DNA from: Atopobium sp. UBA1382
Lineage (GTDB): Bacteria > Actinomycetota > Coriobacteriia > Coriobacteriales > Atopobiaceae
Assembly (NCBI GenBank): GCA_002305805.1
Contig: DBQY01000016.1
Coordinates: 182,341-246,340 of the forward strand
Direction: 5' to 3'
Length of the DNA stretch: 64,000 nucleotides
The notes beneath the pieces were generated by a model. The model did no database searches. It saw only the letters and a program-made list of their open reading frames with translations, and had not been told where the DNA came from. Within the stretch, counting starts at the first letter, position 1, and every line of letters begins with the position of its first letter. This document shows, piece by piece, positions 32,819 through 41,445 of the stretch. A program made the position numbers and the translations under genes.

Positions 32819-34690
32819 CTACTGTCCCTGGAATGCGCGCTCGAGCGTGTAACGGTCGATCAGCGAGCTCGCGACACCCTCGCGCGTGGTGCTGAAACCC
32901 GCCGCGTAGTTGGCCTTCATGACGGCAAGCCGCAGATCGTCGCCGTCGAGCAGGCAGGCGGCGAGCGCGCTGACGAATGCGTCGCCAGCCCCGGTGGTGT
33001 CGATGGACTCGAACGGAGCGGCGGGGAAGCTCTCCCGGTACGTCGCGGTGTGGACGTAGCAGCCCTCGGCGCCGAGCGTCACGACGACCGCCTCCACACC
33101 ACGTTCCAGCAGGAGCTCCGCCCGCTCCTCCAGGCTGGAGCCTTCGGGGCAGATGGCCTCGAGCTCGGTCTGGTTGGGCACCAGGACGCTGACCCTTGAG
33201 ACGACCTCGTCGGGGATGCTCTTGCACGACGCCGGCTTGAAGATGACCCGCGACCCGTGTGCCCTCGCCACGTCGCATGCGGCTGCCACGGCCTCCATGG
33301 GGATCTCCGACTGGACGAGGCAGTACTGTGCCCCCTCGAAGAGCTCCTCGCGCGCGTGCACGTCATGCGCCTGCAGGCTGGCGTTGGCTCCCGAGAGTAT
33401 GCCGATCATGGACTCGCCCTGCTGGTCGACGAAGATGTAGGCGCGGCCGGTCTCCGTCCCGGGCTTGCGGTAGATGCCGGACGTGTCGACCCCGTAGCCC
33501 TCGAGGACCTGGTAGACCATGTCGGAGGAAGAGTCCACACCGACGTCGCCGACAAGGACGACGCGGTGCCCGAGCTTTGCGAGGCCGACGGCCTCGTTCG
33601 CTCCCTTTCCGCCCGGATAGACGAGGGAGGTCCTCGTGGTGACGGTGGTCCCCGTGTTGGGGAGCGCGGGGACGGAGAGGCGCGTGTCGATGTTGATGCT
33701 CCCCACGACGACGGCGTGCTTGGGCTGATGCGCCGAGGGCTGGCCGATCGAGTTCTCGTTGTCGAGGCTGAAGCTCTGGAAGAACTCCTCGCTCTGCTCC
33801 CGCCCCTCGATCTGGTCTATGAGGCGTCCGCAGGCGATGCGCCCGAAGTCGGAGTTGCGGATCGTGTACGTCGAGATCGCGTCGTTGGTGTCCGCGATCC
33901 AGGAGGTTCCCGCGTCGTTTCTCAGGGAGACTATCGAGACGTCGTCGGGCGCGTGATAGTGGAGCGACTCGAGTCGCGCATAGAGCGTGGCGGCAATCTG
34001 GTAGTGCGAGCACACGATGCCCGTGATCTCCCCGGTCCCCACCTTCGTGAAGAGCTCGCTCGAGACCTCGGTGAACAGCTGCGCGCCGCCAAAGGCGAGC
34101 CCGTTCTCGAAGAGGCAGCGCTTGAAACCCTTGATGAAGTCGCGGGTGCGCCTGCCCTCGGTGACGAGGCAGGCGATTCGCTCGTGGCCGCGGCGAACCA
34201 GCTCGTTAGTGATGTCATAGGCGGCAACCTCGTAGGGGAGCAGCAGCGACTGGTCGCCCCCGTAGGAGCCGATGGTGAGGACGCGCGCATCTCCGGTCTC
34301 GAGTGACGCGCGGTCCTCGAGGCTATTCTCGTTTACCGGCTCCCAGATGATGCCCGTGGCACCGGCGCTCTTGACGGCCGCAATGTTCTTGCGCTCCTGC
34401 TCGAGGTCGGCGTTGCTGTCAAAGACGAGCGTGGCATAGCCGGCCTGCTGCGCAACGGACAGGATACCGTCCAGCGTGGAGTCGAGCGAGATGGGTGAGC
34501 GGAAGATCACGCCGATGAGCCAGTCCCTGTTGGCGCGGGCTCGCGAGTAGGGCGTGTAGTGATAGTCCCTGACGACCTTGAGGACCCTCTCGCGCGTGCT
34601 CGCGCTGATTGACGCGTCCTTGTGGTTGATGACCTTGGAGACGGTGGAGGGGGAGACTCCCGCAAGCTTGGCAATGTCGCCGATGTCCAT
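32819..34690 (-). CDS. LacI-type regulator fused to a ribokinase-like PfkB kinase
   Basis: 623 residues. The LacI helix-turn-helix comes first (MDIGDIAKLAGVSPSTVSKVI), then a periplasmic-binding-like sensor (about 60-320) with Asn/Asp-rich ligand-pocket sequence. After a short linker (about 320-328) follows a complete PfkB kinase: VVGSINIDTRLSV, LVYPGGKGANEAVGLAKLG and the catalytic DTTGAGDAFVSALA. All kinase key residues are present, so the fusion may both sense and phosphorylate ribose or a nucleoside. It is divergent from the ECF/nucleoside operon and is its likely regulator. The gene ends 10 bp from convergent hspR. Confidence 0.88.
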   Translation of the reverse strand: MDIGDIAKLAGVSPSTVSKVINHKDASISASTRERVLKVVRDYHYTPYSRARANRDWLIGVIFRSPISLDSTLDGILSVAQQAGYATLVFDSNADLEQERKNIAAVKSAGATGIIWEPVNENSLEDRASLETGDARVLTIGSYGGDQSLLLPYEVAAYDITNELVRRGHERIACLVTEGRRTRDFIKGFKRCLFENGLAFGGAQLFTEVSSELFTKVGTGEITGIVCSHYQIAATLYARLESLHYHAPDDVSIVSLRNDAGTSWIADTNDAISTYTIRNSDFGRIACGRLIDQIEGREQSEEFFQSFSLDNENSIGQPSAHQPKHAVVVGSINIDTRLSVPALPNTGTTVTTRTSLVYPGGKGANEAVGLAKLGHRVVLVGDVGVDSSSDMVYQVLEGYGVDTSGIYRKPGTETGRAYIFVDQQGESMIGILSGANASLQAHDVHAREELFEGAQYCLVQSEIPMEAVAAACDVARAHGSRVIFKPASCKSIPDEVVSRVSVLVPNQTELEAICPEGSSLEERAELLLERGVEAVVVTLGAEGCYVHTATYRESFPAAPFESIDTTGAGDAFVSALAACLLDGDDLRLAVMKANYAAGFSTTREGVASSLIDRYTLERAFQGQ

Positions 34691-34802
34691 GGGTGCTCCG
34701 CTCCTCCTCTGTGGCCCTAACCAACAAGATTTTAGTTATTCACGCGCAAGTGCAGTGTAAGCACCGTTGAGGGCTGGGTAAGGGACCGTTTGCCGAGACC
34801 GT

Positions 34803-34830
34803 GTTCAATTTTTACTCACAACGCTACAAT
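34803..34830 (+). promoter_or_regulatory. promoter of the ECF/nucleoside operon
   Basis: GTTCAA, a 16-bp spacer and TACAAT, about 88 bp before the first start codon. The sequence around it is AT-rich. Confidence 0.45.
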
Positions 34831-34845
34831 GTGCGAAGGAAAGAA

Positions 34846-34870
34846 ATTTAGGAAAATAATTTCCTTAAAT
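34846..34870. promoter_or_regulatory. candidate operator: imperfect inverted repeat after the promoter
   Basis: ATTTAGGAAA, four bases, TTTCCTTAAAT; the halves match apart from one extra base. It lies about 15 bp downstream of the -10, where a LacI-type protein could block the polymerase. The divergent LacI-ribokinase fusion is the likely ligand. Confidence 0.4.
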
Positions 34871-34918
34871 AAAAGAATGGGATGGGCTGTAAGGGGAGAA
34901 AGGATTGGTGGTTTTCGC

Positions 34919-35581
34919 ATGTCAGAGAAGCTAACGTTTGGAGACAAGCTGAAGGCTCAGTTCTCGACCAAGTCGCTCGTGCTTATTCCCATTGCGGTGG
35001 GAATTAACCTCATCGGCGGCACGCTCTGCTCGATGCTCAAGCTCCCGCTGTTCCTGGACACGGTCGGAACGCTCGTCGTCGCCTGCCTGTCTGGTCCGTG
35101 GGTGGCGGCGCTCACTGGTCTTCTGACCAACGTCTTCCTGGGCATCGTGGCCAACCCGGTCAACTTCCCGTACGCGATCGTGAGCGTCCTCGTCGGTCTG
35201 ACCGCGGGCTACCTCGCTCGCGCGGGCCTCTTCAACAAGCTCTGGGGCGTGATCGTCGTTTGGATTGCCGTCACGCTCGTCAACTCGATTTCCGCGGCGC
35301 TCATCACCTCGTTCGTCTTTGGTGGCGCCACGGGTATCAACGGCACCTCGATGATCACCGCCGCCTTCGTGGTCGCCCTGCAGGACGTGCTGCTCTCGGT
35401 CTTCTCGTCCGCAATCATCGAGAACCTCATCGACAAGGGCATCTCCGTGCTCATCGCCTATGCCATCTGGCGCAAGATTCCCCGCCGCTTCATCAGCCAG
35501 TACGCCATGGCTGGCCGCGATGACGCCGAGGGCGACGTCGAGGAGCTCGACGACCTCGACGATTCCGACGCGGGCCTCTAG
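34919..35581 (+). CDS. ECF transporter substrate-binding S component
   Basis: 220 residues with six membrane helices and an acidic tail (DVEELDDLDDSD). The first helices read LVLIPIAVGINLIGGTL, LKLPLFLDTVGTLVVACLSGPWVAALTGLLTNVFLG, a pattern I associate with the CD3073-type putative S components named after C. difficile; the ligand of that group is not certain to me. The following T, A and A genes complete an ECF uptake system. With a nucleoside hydrolase and ribokinases downstream, a nucleoside, riboside or ribose-like ligand is likely. GGTGG lies seven bases before the ATG. Confidence 0.85.
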   Translation: MSEKLTFGDKLKAQFSTKSLVLIPIAVGINLIGGTLCSMLKLPLFLDTVGTLVVACLSGPWVAALTGLLTNVFLGIVANPVNFPYAIVSVLVGLTAGYLARAGLFNKLWGVIVVWIAVTLVNSISAALITSFVFGGATGINGTSMITAAFVVALQDVLLSVFSSAIIENLIDKGISVLIAYAIWRKIPRRFISQYAMAGRDDAEGDVEELDDLDDSDAGL

Positions 35582-35614
35582 GCCCGGGCTCGTTCGAGAG
35601 AGGGGAGTGAACCG

Positions 35615-36406
35615 ATGACCGAGCAGGCTGGAGGTGCGCGCGCCGAGTGGCTGCGCGGGCTCAACCCCACGGCCAAGCTCGCGGCGGTCCTCTTGCTGGG
35701 CGCTGCCGCTATGGCCTTCCCCAGCCCCGTGCTGGGGGCATGCCTGATCGTGGTCCTGTTCGTCGTTGCGGCGAGCTCGGGGATGCTGGCGCCCTTTGCA
35801 AAGCTGATGGTTGGCTTTGGTATCCCCGTCACGATCATGTTGCTCTTCATCCAGGGGTGCTACAGCCCCGCCAACGTTACGTTTATTGCCGACCTCGGGT
35901 TTGCGCGCCTAGGGCTCGAGGGCGTGATGAGCGCCCTGCAGACCGTGGTGACGCTGCTCGTCTTCCTGGGTGGGTTCTACCTGATGAACGAGACCACCTA
36001 CACGGGCGAGCTCGTTGCTGACCTCACGAGTCGCGGCCTCCCACCCAAGGCGGGATACCTGGTGCTCGCGAGCCTCAACGTGGTTCCGCAGATGCGTCGC
36101 CGCATGGCGACGATCCAGGAGGCGCAGGTCTCGCGCGGCCTCGACATGGAGGGCAGTCTGGTGTCGCGCCTGCGCGCAACTATCCCCCTGCTCGGCCCCG
36201 TGATCATGTCCTCGCTCACGGACGCCGAGGAGCGGAGCATGACGCTCGAGACCCACGGCTTCCACCTCAACGAGGTACGTCACACCAGCTACGTGGTCGT
36301 GCACCACGCACGCGCCGACCGGCCGATCGTCGTCATCGCCGTCGCACTGTTCGTCGTGTCTCTCGCTATCCGCATCGCCGCCCTTGCCGGTCTGATTGCC
36401 ATCTAG
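35615..36406 (+). CDS. ecfT: ECF transporter transmembrane T component
   Basis: 263 residues with about five to six membrane helices. The coupling helices carry the two EcfT Ala-Arg-Gly-type motifs: QEAQVSRGLDMEGSL and ERSMTLETHGFHL (the latter a variant with His in place of Arg). It links the S component to the ATPases. GGGGAG precedes the ATG; the gene lies 33 bp after S and 10 bp before the first ATPase gene. Confidence 0.9.
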   Translation: MTEQAGGARAEWLRGLNPTAKLAAVLLLGAAAMAFPSPVLGACLIVVLFVVAASSGMLAPFAKLMVGFGIPVTIMLLFIQGCYSPANVTFIADLGFARLGLEGVMSALQTVVTLLVFLGGFYLMNETTYTGELVADLTSRGLPPKAGYLVLASLNVVPQMRRRMATIQEAQVSRGLDMEGSLVSRLRATIPLLGPVIMSSLTDAEERSMTLETHGFHLNEVRHTSYVVVHHARADRPIVVIAVALFVVSLAIRIAALAGLIAI

Positions 36407-36416
36407 GAGGTGTGCC

Positions 36417-37271
36417 ATGTCAGAAGCTGCCCTCAGGGTCGAGGACTTCTCGTTCCGCTACCGTGATACCAAGCGCTATGCCGTGCGCCACCTGAGCTTC
36501 GAGGTGCCGCAGGGCGGGTTCCTCTGCGTCGTCGGGCCTAACGGATCCGGCAAGTCCACGCTCTGCAACGCGCTCGTGGGCCTCATCCCGCATCACTTCA
36601 CCGGCAAGCTCCACGGCACGGTGAGCGTGTTTGGCTCCGACGTCTCCAAGAAGACGATCGCCGACCTCTCAACGGACATCGGTTTCGTCTTCCAGAACCC
36701 GTTCAACCAGCTCTCGTATACCGCGAACACGGTTGCCGAGGAGCTCGCCTATGGCCTGTGCAACCGCGGCGTGCCGCGCGACGAGATGGTAGTGCGCGTC
36801 GAGGCGATCGCGCACACCCTGCGTCTCGACGGGCTCCTGGAGCGCAACCCCCTCGAGCTCTCCGGTGGTCAGGTCCAGCGCGTCGCGCTCGGCTCGACCC
36901 TCATCCTGAATCCCAAGATCCTCGTTCTCGACGAGTGCACGACGCAGCTCGACCCCCTGGGAAGCGAGGAAATCTTCGACATCGTCCGCGCGCTCAACGA
37001 GGACGGGATGACCGTCGTCATGGTCGATCACGACATGGAGCGCGTTGCTCGCTGCGCCGACACCGTCCTGGCCCTAAGGGACGGGAACCAGGTGGCGCTG
37101 GGAACGCCCCGAGAGGTCTTCGGCATGGCGGGGCTCGAGGAGCAGGGCGTCGATATTCCAGACTTCGTTCGCGTCACCAGGGCCCTCTCTGCGTCCGGCC
37201 TCGCCGACGGCGACATCGAGCTCACCGAGGGACCCACCATCGAGCGCGTAAGGGAGGCGATGGGTCGATGA
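36417..37271 (+). CDS. ecfA: ECF transporter ATPase A (first)
   Basis: 284 residues. Walker A GPNGSGKST, Q-loop FVFQNPFNQ, signature LSGGQVQR and Walker B ILVLDECTTQLDP with catalytic Glu are complete; the usual DEP reads DEC. This ATPase should provide the intact signature half of the A/A' dimer. AGGAGG lies close before the ATG. The stop overlaps the second ATPase gene (ATGA), ensuring equal amounts. Confidence 0.93.
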   Translation: MSEAALRVEDFSFRYRDTKRYAVRHLSFEVPQGGFLCVVGPNGSGKSTLCNALVGLIPHHFTGKLHGTVSVFGSDVSKKTIADLSTDIGFVFQNPFNQLSYTANTVAEELAYGLCNRGVPRDEMVVRVEAIAHTLRLDGLLERNPLELSGGQVQRVALGSTLILNPKILVLDECTTQLDPLGSEEIFDIVRALNEDGMTVVMVDHDMERVARCADTVLALRDGNQVALGTPREVFGMAGLEEQGVDIPDFVRVTRALSASGLADGDIELTEGPTIERVREAMGR

Positions 37272-38083
37272 AGATCGAGGTAAAGAACCTGGTCCACGAG
37301 TACATTCCCGGACAGCGCGCCCTTGATGGCGTCAACCTGACCATCGAGGGCACCGAGCCGCTCGCCATCATCGGCCAGAACGGCGCGGGCAAGACCACGC
37401 TCGTCAAGCACTTCGACGCCATCCTCCGCCCGACCTCGGGCACCGTGGTGATCAACGGGCGCGACCTCTCCGAGCTGACGTGCGCCCAGTGGGCGGCGCA
37501 GGTGGGCTACGTCTTCCAGAACCCCGACAACCAGCTCTTCCTTGAGACGGTCCGCAAGGAGTTCGAGTTTGGCCCTCGTCAGGTTGGGATGGACGAGGCC
37601 CGTATCGAGAAGCGCCTCAAGCACGTCGCCGAGCTGGTCGGTCTTGCCGACAAGCTCGACGTCAACCCCGCCGACCTCTCGCCGGCTGAGAAGAAGTTCT
37701 GCGCCATCGGCTCCGTCGTGATGATGGACTGCGACGTCGTCATCTTCGACGAGCCTACCTGTGGCCAGGACCTCGAGGGCAACGCACGGCTCGAGCGCAT
37801 CATTGCCGCGCTGCGCGATGCCGGCAAGCTGTGCATCACGATTTCGCACGACGTCAAGTTCGTAACTCGCTGCTTCCCTCGGGCCGTGGTCATGTGCCAG
37901 GGGAAGGTGCTCGTACAAGGGCCGGTCGAGGAGGTTTTCTCCCAGGTTGACCTGCTCAAGCAATCCTTTGTCGTCCCGCCCCCGATATGTCGCGTCGCGC
38001 TGGGGGCCGGAATGAGCCAGGCCGTGTTCAGTGTGGACGACCTCGTTGAGAGGGTCCGGAAAGAAAGGAACAACTGTGAGTGA
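37268..38083 (+). CDS. ecfA: ECF transporter ATPase A' (second) with degenerate signature
   Basis: 271 residues. Walker A GQNGAGKTT (36-44), Q-loop YVFQNPDNQLF and Walker B VVIFDEPTCGQDLEG are intact. The ABC signature is not LSGGQ but LSPAEKKF (137 on). In a heterodimer this would weaken one of the two ATP sites, giving an asymmetric motor. It overlaps the first ATPase gene by 4 bp and the TrpF-like gene by 8 bp. Confidence 0.88.
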   Translation: MKIEVKNLVHEYIPGQRALDGVNLTIEGTEPLAIIGQNGAGKTTLVKHFDAILRPTSGTVVINGRDLSELTCAQWAAQVGYVFQNPDNQLFLETVRKEFEFGPRQVGMDEARIEKRLKHVAELVGLADKLDVNPADLSPAEKKFCAIGSVVMMDCDVVIFDEPTCGQDLEGNARLERIIAALRDAGKLCITISHDVKFVTRCFPRAVVMCQGKVLVQGPVEEVFSQVDLLKQSFVVPPPICRVALGAGMSQAVFSVDDLVERVRKERNNCE

Positions 38084-38777
38084 CGTCATCGTTCAGATTT
38101 ACGGCATCCGTACCGTCGAGGACGCCCGCATGGTAGTGGGCATGGGCACCGAACACATCGGCGTGTCCTATGGTCACGTCAAGCACACGCCGGGCCAGCT
38201 CACCTGCGAGCAGGCGAAGGAAATCTTCAAGGGCGTTCAGCCCGAGGCCGTGCGTGTCGGACTCACCTGCGCCACCGACATCGACGAGATCACCGAGGAC
38301 CTGAAGGCGGCCCTGCCCGACGTCCTGCACCTCTCCGGCGACATCGATGGCATCAGCCCCGAGCAGGTCGCTGAGCTCAAGAGCCGCTTCCCCGGCCTCA
38401 AGATCATGCAGGCCATCCCGGTGCTTGCCGGCGTGCCCCTCGAGGAGCAGAAGGCGCTCGACTACGTCCGTGCCTACGAGGGCGTCTCCGACTTCTTCCT
38501 GATTGACACCAAGTCAGCCGACGCCAGCGACATCGGCGCCACCGGTCTTACGCATGACCGCTCGATCGACCGCGCCATCGTCGAGGCGACCGACGTCAAG
38601 TGCATCATCGCCGGCGGCCTTGACGACAAGAACGTCGCCGAGGCAATCCACGAGACCCACCCCTATGGCGTCGACTCCTACACGCACACCAACTGGGATG
38701 ACGAGCGCGCCAATGGCCTCAACTGCAAGGACCCCGCCAAGGTGGAGGCCTTCGTGAAGGCGGCCAAGAATGCCTGA
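38076..38777 (+). CDS. TrpF-like TIM-barrel protein with altered active site
   Basis: 233 residues from the GTG. The barrel follows phosphoribosylanthranilate isomerase: VQIYGIRTVEDARMVVGMGTEHIGV aligns with its KICGIT start, LIDTKS with the catalytic-Asp strand (Asp144), and CIIAGGLDDKNVAEAI with the phosphate-loop strand. The general-base Cys of KICG is Tyr9, and the final GVDVSSG phosphate motif reads GVDSYTH. So it is unlikely to make the tryptophan intermediate; there are no trp genes. Placed between ECF genes and a PfkB kinase, it may isomerise a phosphorylated pentose or riboside. AAAGGAA supports the start. Confidence 0.75.
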   Translation: MSDVIVQIYGIRTVEDARMVVGMGTEHIGVSYGHVKHTPGQLTCEQAKEIFKGVQPEAVRVGLTCATDIDEITEDLKAALPDVLHLSGDIDGISPEQVAELKSRFPGLKIMQAIPVLAGVPLEEQKALDYVRAYEGVSDFFLIDTKSADASDIGATGLTHDRSIDRAIVEATDVKCIIAGGLDDKNVAEAIHETHPYGVDSYTHTNWDDERANGLNCKDPAKVEAFVKAAKNA

Positions 38778-39726
38778 GGTCATCGTCGTCGGTGATGCCA
38801 ACGTCGACATCATCGTTCAGTACCCGCGCTTCCTCGATCCCGAGAAGACGCACGTCGTCTGGCCCAACCCCGAGATGCAGGGTGGCGGCACCTCGTCGAA
38901 CACGGCGGCTGCCCTCGCCAAGCTCGGCCTTGGCTGTGCGTTCGTGGGCACCGTGGGAGACGACAACTACGGCCGCTTCGTCCGCGACGACCTTGCCGAG
39001 CTTGGCGTGGACGTCTCTGGTCTTGTCGTCGATCCCTCGCTCAACACCGTTGGCGTCTTCGCCTTCATCGATGAGACCGGCGAGCGCTACCTGTGGGGGT
39101 GGCCGCGCGAGAAGCAGTCCTTCAAGGTGATCGACGAGAACCGCGTCGACTTCGAGCGCATCTGCAGGGCGGACTGGGTCCACTCCTCGGGCATGTCGCT
39201 CGTCTACGACACGAGCGCCCGCTCGACGATCACGCGCATCTTCCGCGAGGCCCACGCCGCCGGCGTCCCCACGTCCTTCGACCTCAACCTGCGCGTCGAT
39301 GACGGCGTGCTCGACCCGGACTTTGCCCAGGCGCTCGACGCGATTATGGGCGACGTCGACTATCTGCTCGGCTCCGGCCCTGACGAGTTCGCCTACCTGG
39401 GCGGCGGCACCTGGGAGGAGAACGCCGCCGCCCTCGCCCGCGACGGCCGCATGGTCATCGCCCGCGACGGCGCTCGCGGCTCCATGGCGCTGTTCGACGG
39501 CAAGGTCGTCCGCGCGGACGCCTACCGGGTGGAAGTAGAGGACACGGTCGGTGCCGGTGACGTCTACAACGCCGGGTTCATCTCGGGAATCCTCGCTGGC
39601 CGCGACATCTCCGAGGCGCTCCGTCTCGGCAACGCGGTCTCCGGCTACACGGTTGCCCGCAAGGGCTCGCGCAGTACCCCCACCGCCCAGGAGCTCGAGG
39701 AGTTCATGAGCGCCCGCGAGGGCTAG
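38770..39726 (+). CDS. PfkB-family carbohydrate/nucleoside kinase
   Basis: 318 residues. PfkB motifs: VVGDANVDIIV, MQGGGTSSNTAAALAKLG (signature 1) and VEDTVGAGDVYNAGFISG with the catalytic Asp (signature 2). The lid region FIDETGERYLWGW is unlike true ribokinase, so the substrate differs from the second kinase of the operon. It overlaps the TrpF-like gene by 8 bp, implying that the two act on the same or consecutive compounds. Substrate not determined. Confidence 0.88.
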   Translation: MPEVIVVGDANVDIIVQYPRFLDPEKTHVVWPNPEMQGGGTSSNTAAALAKLGLGCAFVGTVGDDNYGRFVRDDLAELGVDVSGLVVDPSLNTVGVFAFIDETGERYLWGWPREKQSFKVIDENRVDFERICRADWVHSSGMSLVYDTSARSTITRIFREAHAAGVPTSFDLNLRVDDGVLDPDFAQALDAIMGDVDYLLGSGPDEFAYLGGGTWEENAAALARDGRMVIARDGARGSMALFDGKVVRADAYRVEVEDTVGAGDVYNAGFISGILAGRDISEALRLGNAVSGYTVARKGSRSTPTAQELEEFMSAREG

Positions 39727-39751
39727 TCAGACAAGAAGAAAGGAAGGAACC

Positions 39752-40732
39752 ATGGAGAAGAAGAAGGTCATTCTCGACTGCGACCCCGGTCATGACGACG
39801 CGTTTGGCATCATGCTCGCCGCGCAGCATCTCGACGTGCTGGGCATCACCACCATCGGTGGCAACTGCACCCTCGAGAACGTCACGCGCAACGCCATCAA
39901 GACCCTCGAGGTCCTCGGCAAGGCCGACGAGATCGGCGTGTATGCCGGCCACAGCTGCCCGCTCGCCGTGCCCCTGGTGACGGCCCCCAACTTCCACGGC
40001 GAGACTGGCCTGGACGGTCCCGTCCTGCCCGAGCCCACGCATGCCCCGCGCGAGCAGCACGCGGTCGACTTCATCGTTGACACCGTGATGGCCAACGACG
40101 ACGTGACCATCATCGCCACGGGCCCGCTCACCAACATCGCCGCCGCCCTCAACCGCGAGCCGCGCATCGCCGAGCGCGTCAAGGAGATCTGCATCATGGG
40201 TGGCTCGGTGACCTTCGGCAACTGGACCCCCGCTGCGGAGTTCAACATCTTCGTCGATCCTGAGGCCGCGTATCGCGTCTTCAACTGCGGCGCCCACGTC
40301 AAGATGACCGGCATCAACCTCACGCGTCAGTGCTGCATCGGCATCGAGCACATGGAGGAGTTCCGCAAGATCGGGACCAAGGCGGCCAACTTCGCTGCCG
40401 ACCTGACGGACTTCTTCATCCAGCAGGACATCAAGGAGGGCGAGCCCCCCATCGCCTGCATGCACGACGCCTGCGCCGTCGCTTGGATCGTGGACCCGTC
40501 GCTCATCGTCGCCGCCCCGATGCACATCGACATCGAGCTCAACGGTGCCCTCACCCGTGGCATGACCGTGTGCGACTACCGTCACCTGCGCGGCGTCGAC
40601 CCCAAGGTGGACATCGAGCGCACTGCCCAGATGAGCTACCGCGACAAGGACCCCAACGCCGAGGGCGCCCTCGAGCTGGACTTCCCCGGCTTCATGGAGC
40701 TTCTCTACGAGACGCTTCGCAACTACAACTAG
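39752..40732 (+). CDS. nucleoside hydrolase (IunH family)
   Basis: 326 residues. The calcium site D-x-D-x-x-x-DD is at the start (LDCDPGHDDAFG), followed by GNCTLENVTRNA, ATGPLTNIAAAL, MGGSVTFGNWTPAAEFNIFVDPEAA and the late HDACAVAW with active-site His and Asp. It cleaves N-ribosides into ribose and base. Together with ribokinase this gives ribose 5-phosphate. Purine versus pyrimidine preference cannot be read from sequence. GGAAGG lies before the ATG. Confidence 0.93.
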   Translation: MEKKKVILDCDPGHDDAFGIMLAAQHLDVLGITTIGGNCTLENVTRNAIKTLEVLGKADEIGVYAGHSCPLAVPLVTAPNFHGETGLDGPVLPEPTHAPREQHAVDFIVDTVMANDDVTIIATGPLTNIAAALNREPRIAERVKEICIMGGSVTFGNWTPAAEFNIFVDPEAAYRVFNCGAHVKMTGINLTRQCCIGIEHMEEFRKIGTKAANFAADLTDFFIQQDIKEGEPPIACMHDACAVAWIVDPSLIVAAPMHIDIELNGALTRGMTVCDYRHLRGVDPKVDIERTAQMSYRDKDPNAEGALELDFPGFMELLYETLRNYN

Positions 40733-40744
40733 GTGAGACTGTCC

Positions 40745-41443
40745 ATGGGCGTAGATGCGACTTCATCCTGCGTAAAGCCTGGCATCGAGCTGGTGCTCTG
40801 GGACTTCGACGGAACGCTCGCCTACACGAGCGGCGATGTCTGGGGCTCCCTGTGCTACGCGGCCGAGAGGATCGGCTGCCGGTTCGTTGACGGCTTTGAG
40901 GACGATGACGTCAACCTTTCGCTTCCGGTGGAGCGCATCTACGCCAGCCTGGTCCCCCGACCCGACCCCAGCGGGCTTGAGAGCTTTGACCAGGACGTGA
41001 CGAGGCATTACCGCACGATCAGCACCCATCCACGGACCCTCCTTTTCCCCGGGATGCGCGAGCTGCTCGGGACGCTGCGCTCCCGGGGCGTGAGGAGCCT
41101 GATCGTGACCAACAAGCCTCAAGGGGCCCTCGAGCGGCTCCTCGATCTCAAGGGCTGGTCCCAGCTGTTCGACGGCTGGGTCTGCGCCGATATGGGCGAG
41201 GGCGGTGACCTCACCAAGGCCCAGATGATTCGCAGGGCGCTCGATGGGAACGGCGTTGACGCCCGTCACAGCGTCATGGTCGGCGACTCCTGGGGGGACG
41301 TCGCGGGCGCGCATGAAACGGGGGTCGTCAGCATCGCCGTGACCTACGGGGACGGCAACGTGGAGCGACTCCTCTCAGAGGGCCCGGAGCACGTTGCGGA
41401 TGACGTTCAGCAGCTTGGAACGATATTGTTGGGAAGTTTATAG
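40745..41443 (+). CDS. HAD-superfamily phosphatase (Gph-like)
   Basis: 232 residues. Motif I is WDFDGTLAYTS with nucleophile Asp, motif II IVTNKP, motif III Lys (LTKAQM), motif IV VGDSWGDVAGA. The cap is the helical C1 type, as in phosphoglycolate phosphatase-like enzymes. The ATG is chosen because AGGTGAG precedes it; a GTG four codons upstream has no ribosome site. In this operon it may remove phosphate from a sugar phosphate made by one of the kinases. Confidence 0.85.
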   Translation: MGVDATSSCVKPGIELVLWDFDGTLAYTSGDVWGSLCYAAERIGCRFVDGFEDDDVNLSLPVERIYASLVPRPDPSGLESFDQDVTRHYRTISTHPRTLLFPGMRELLGTLRSRGVRSLIVTNKPQGALERLLDLKGWSQLFDGWVCADMGEGGDLTKAQMIRRALDGNGVDARHSVMVGDSWGDVAGAHETGVVSIAVTYGDGNVERLLSEGPEHVADDVQQLGTILLGSL

Positions 41444-41445
41444 AG

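Noticed and set aside
38076..38777. Tryptophan biosynthesis gene trpF
   Set aside because: Catalytic Cys missing, no other trp genes, and the location is within a sugar/nucleoside operon.
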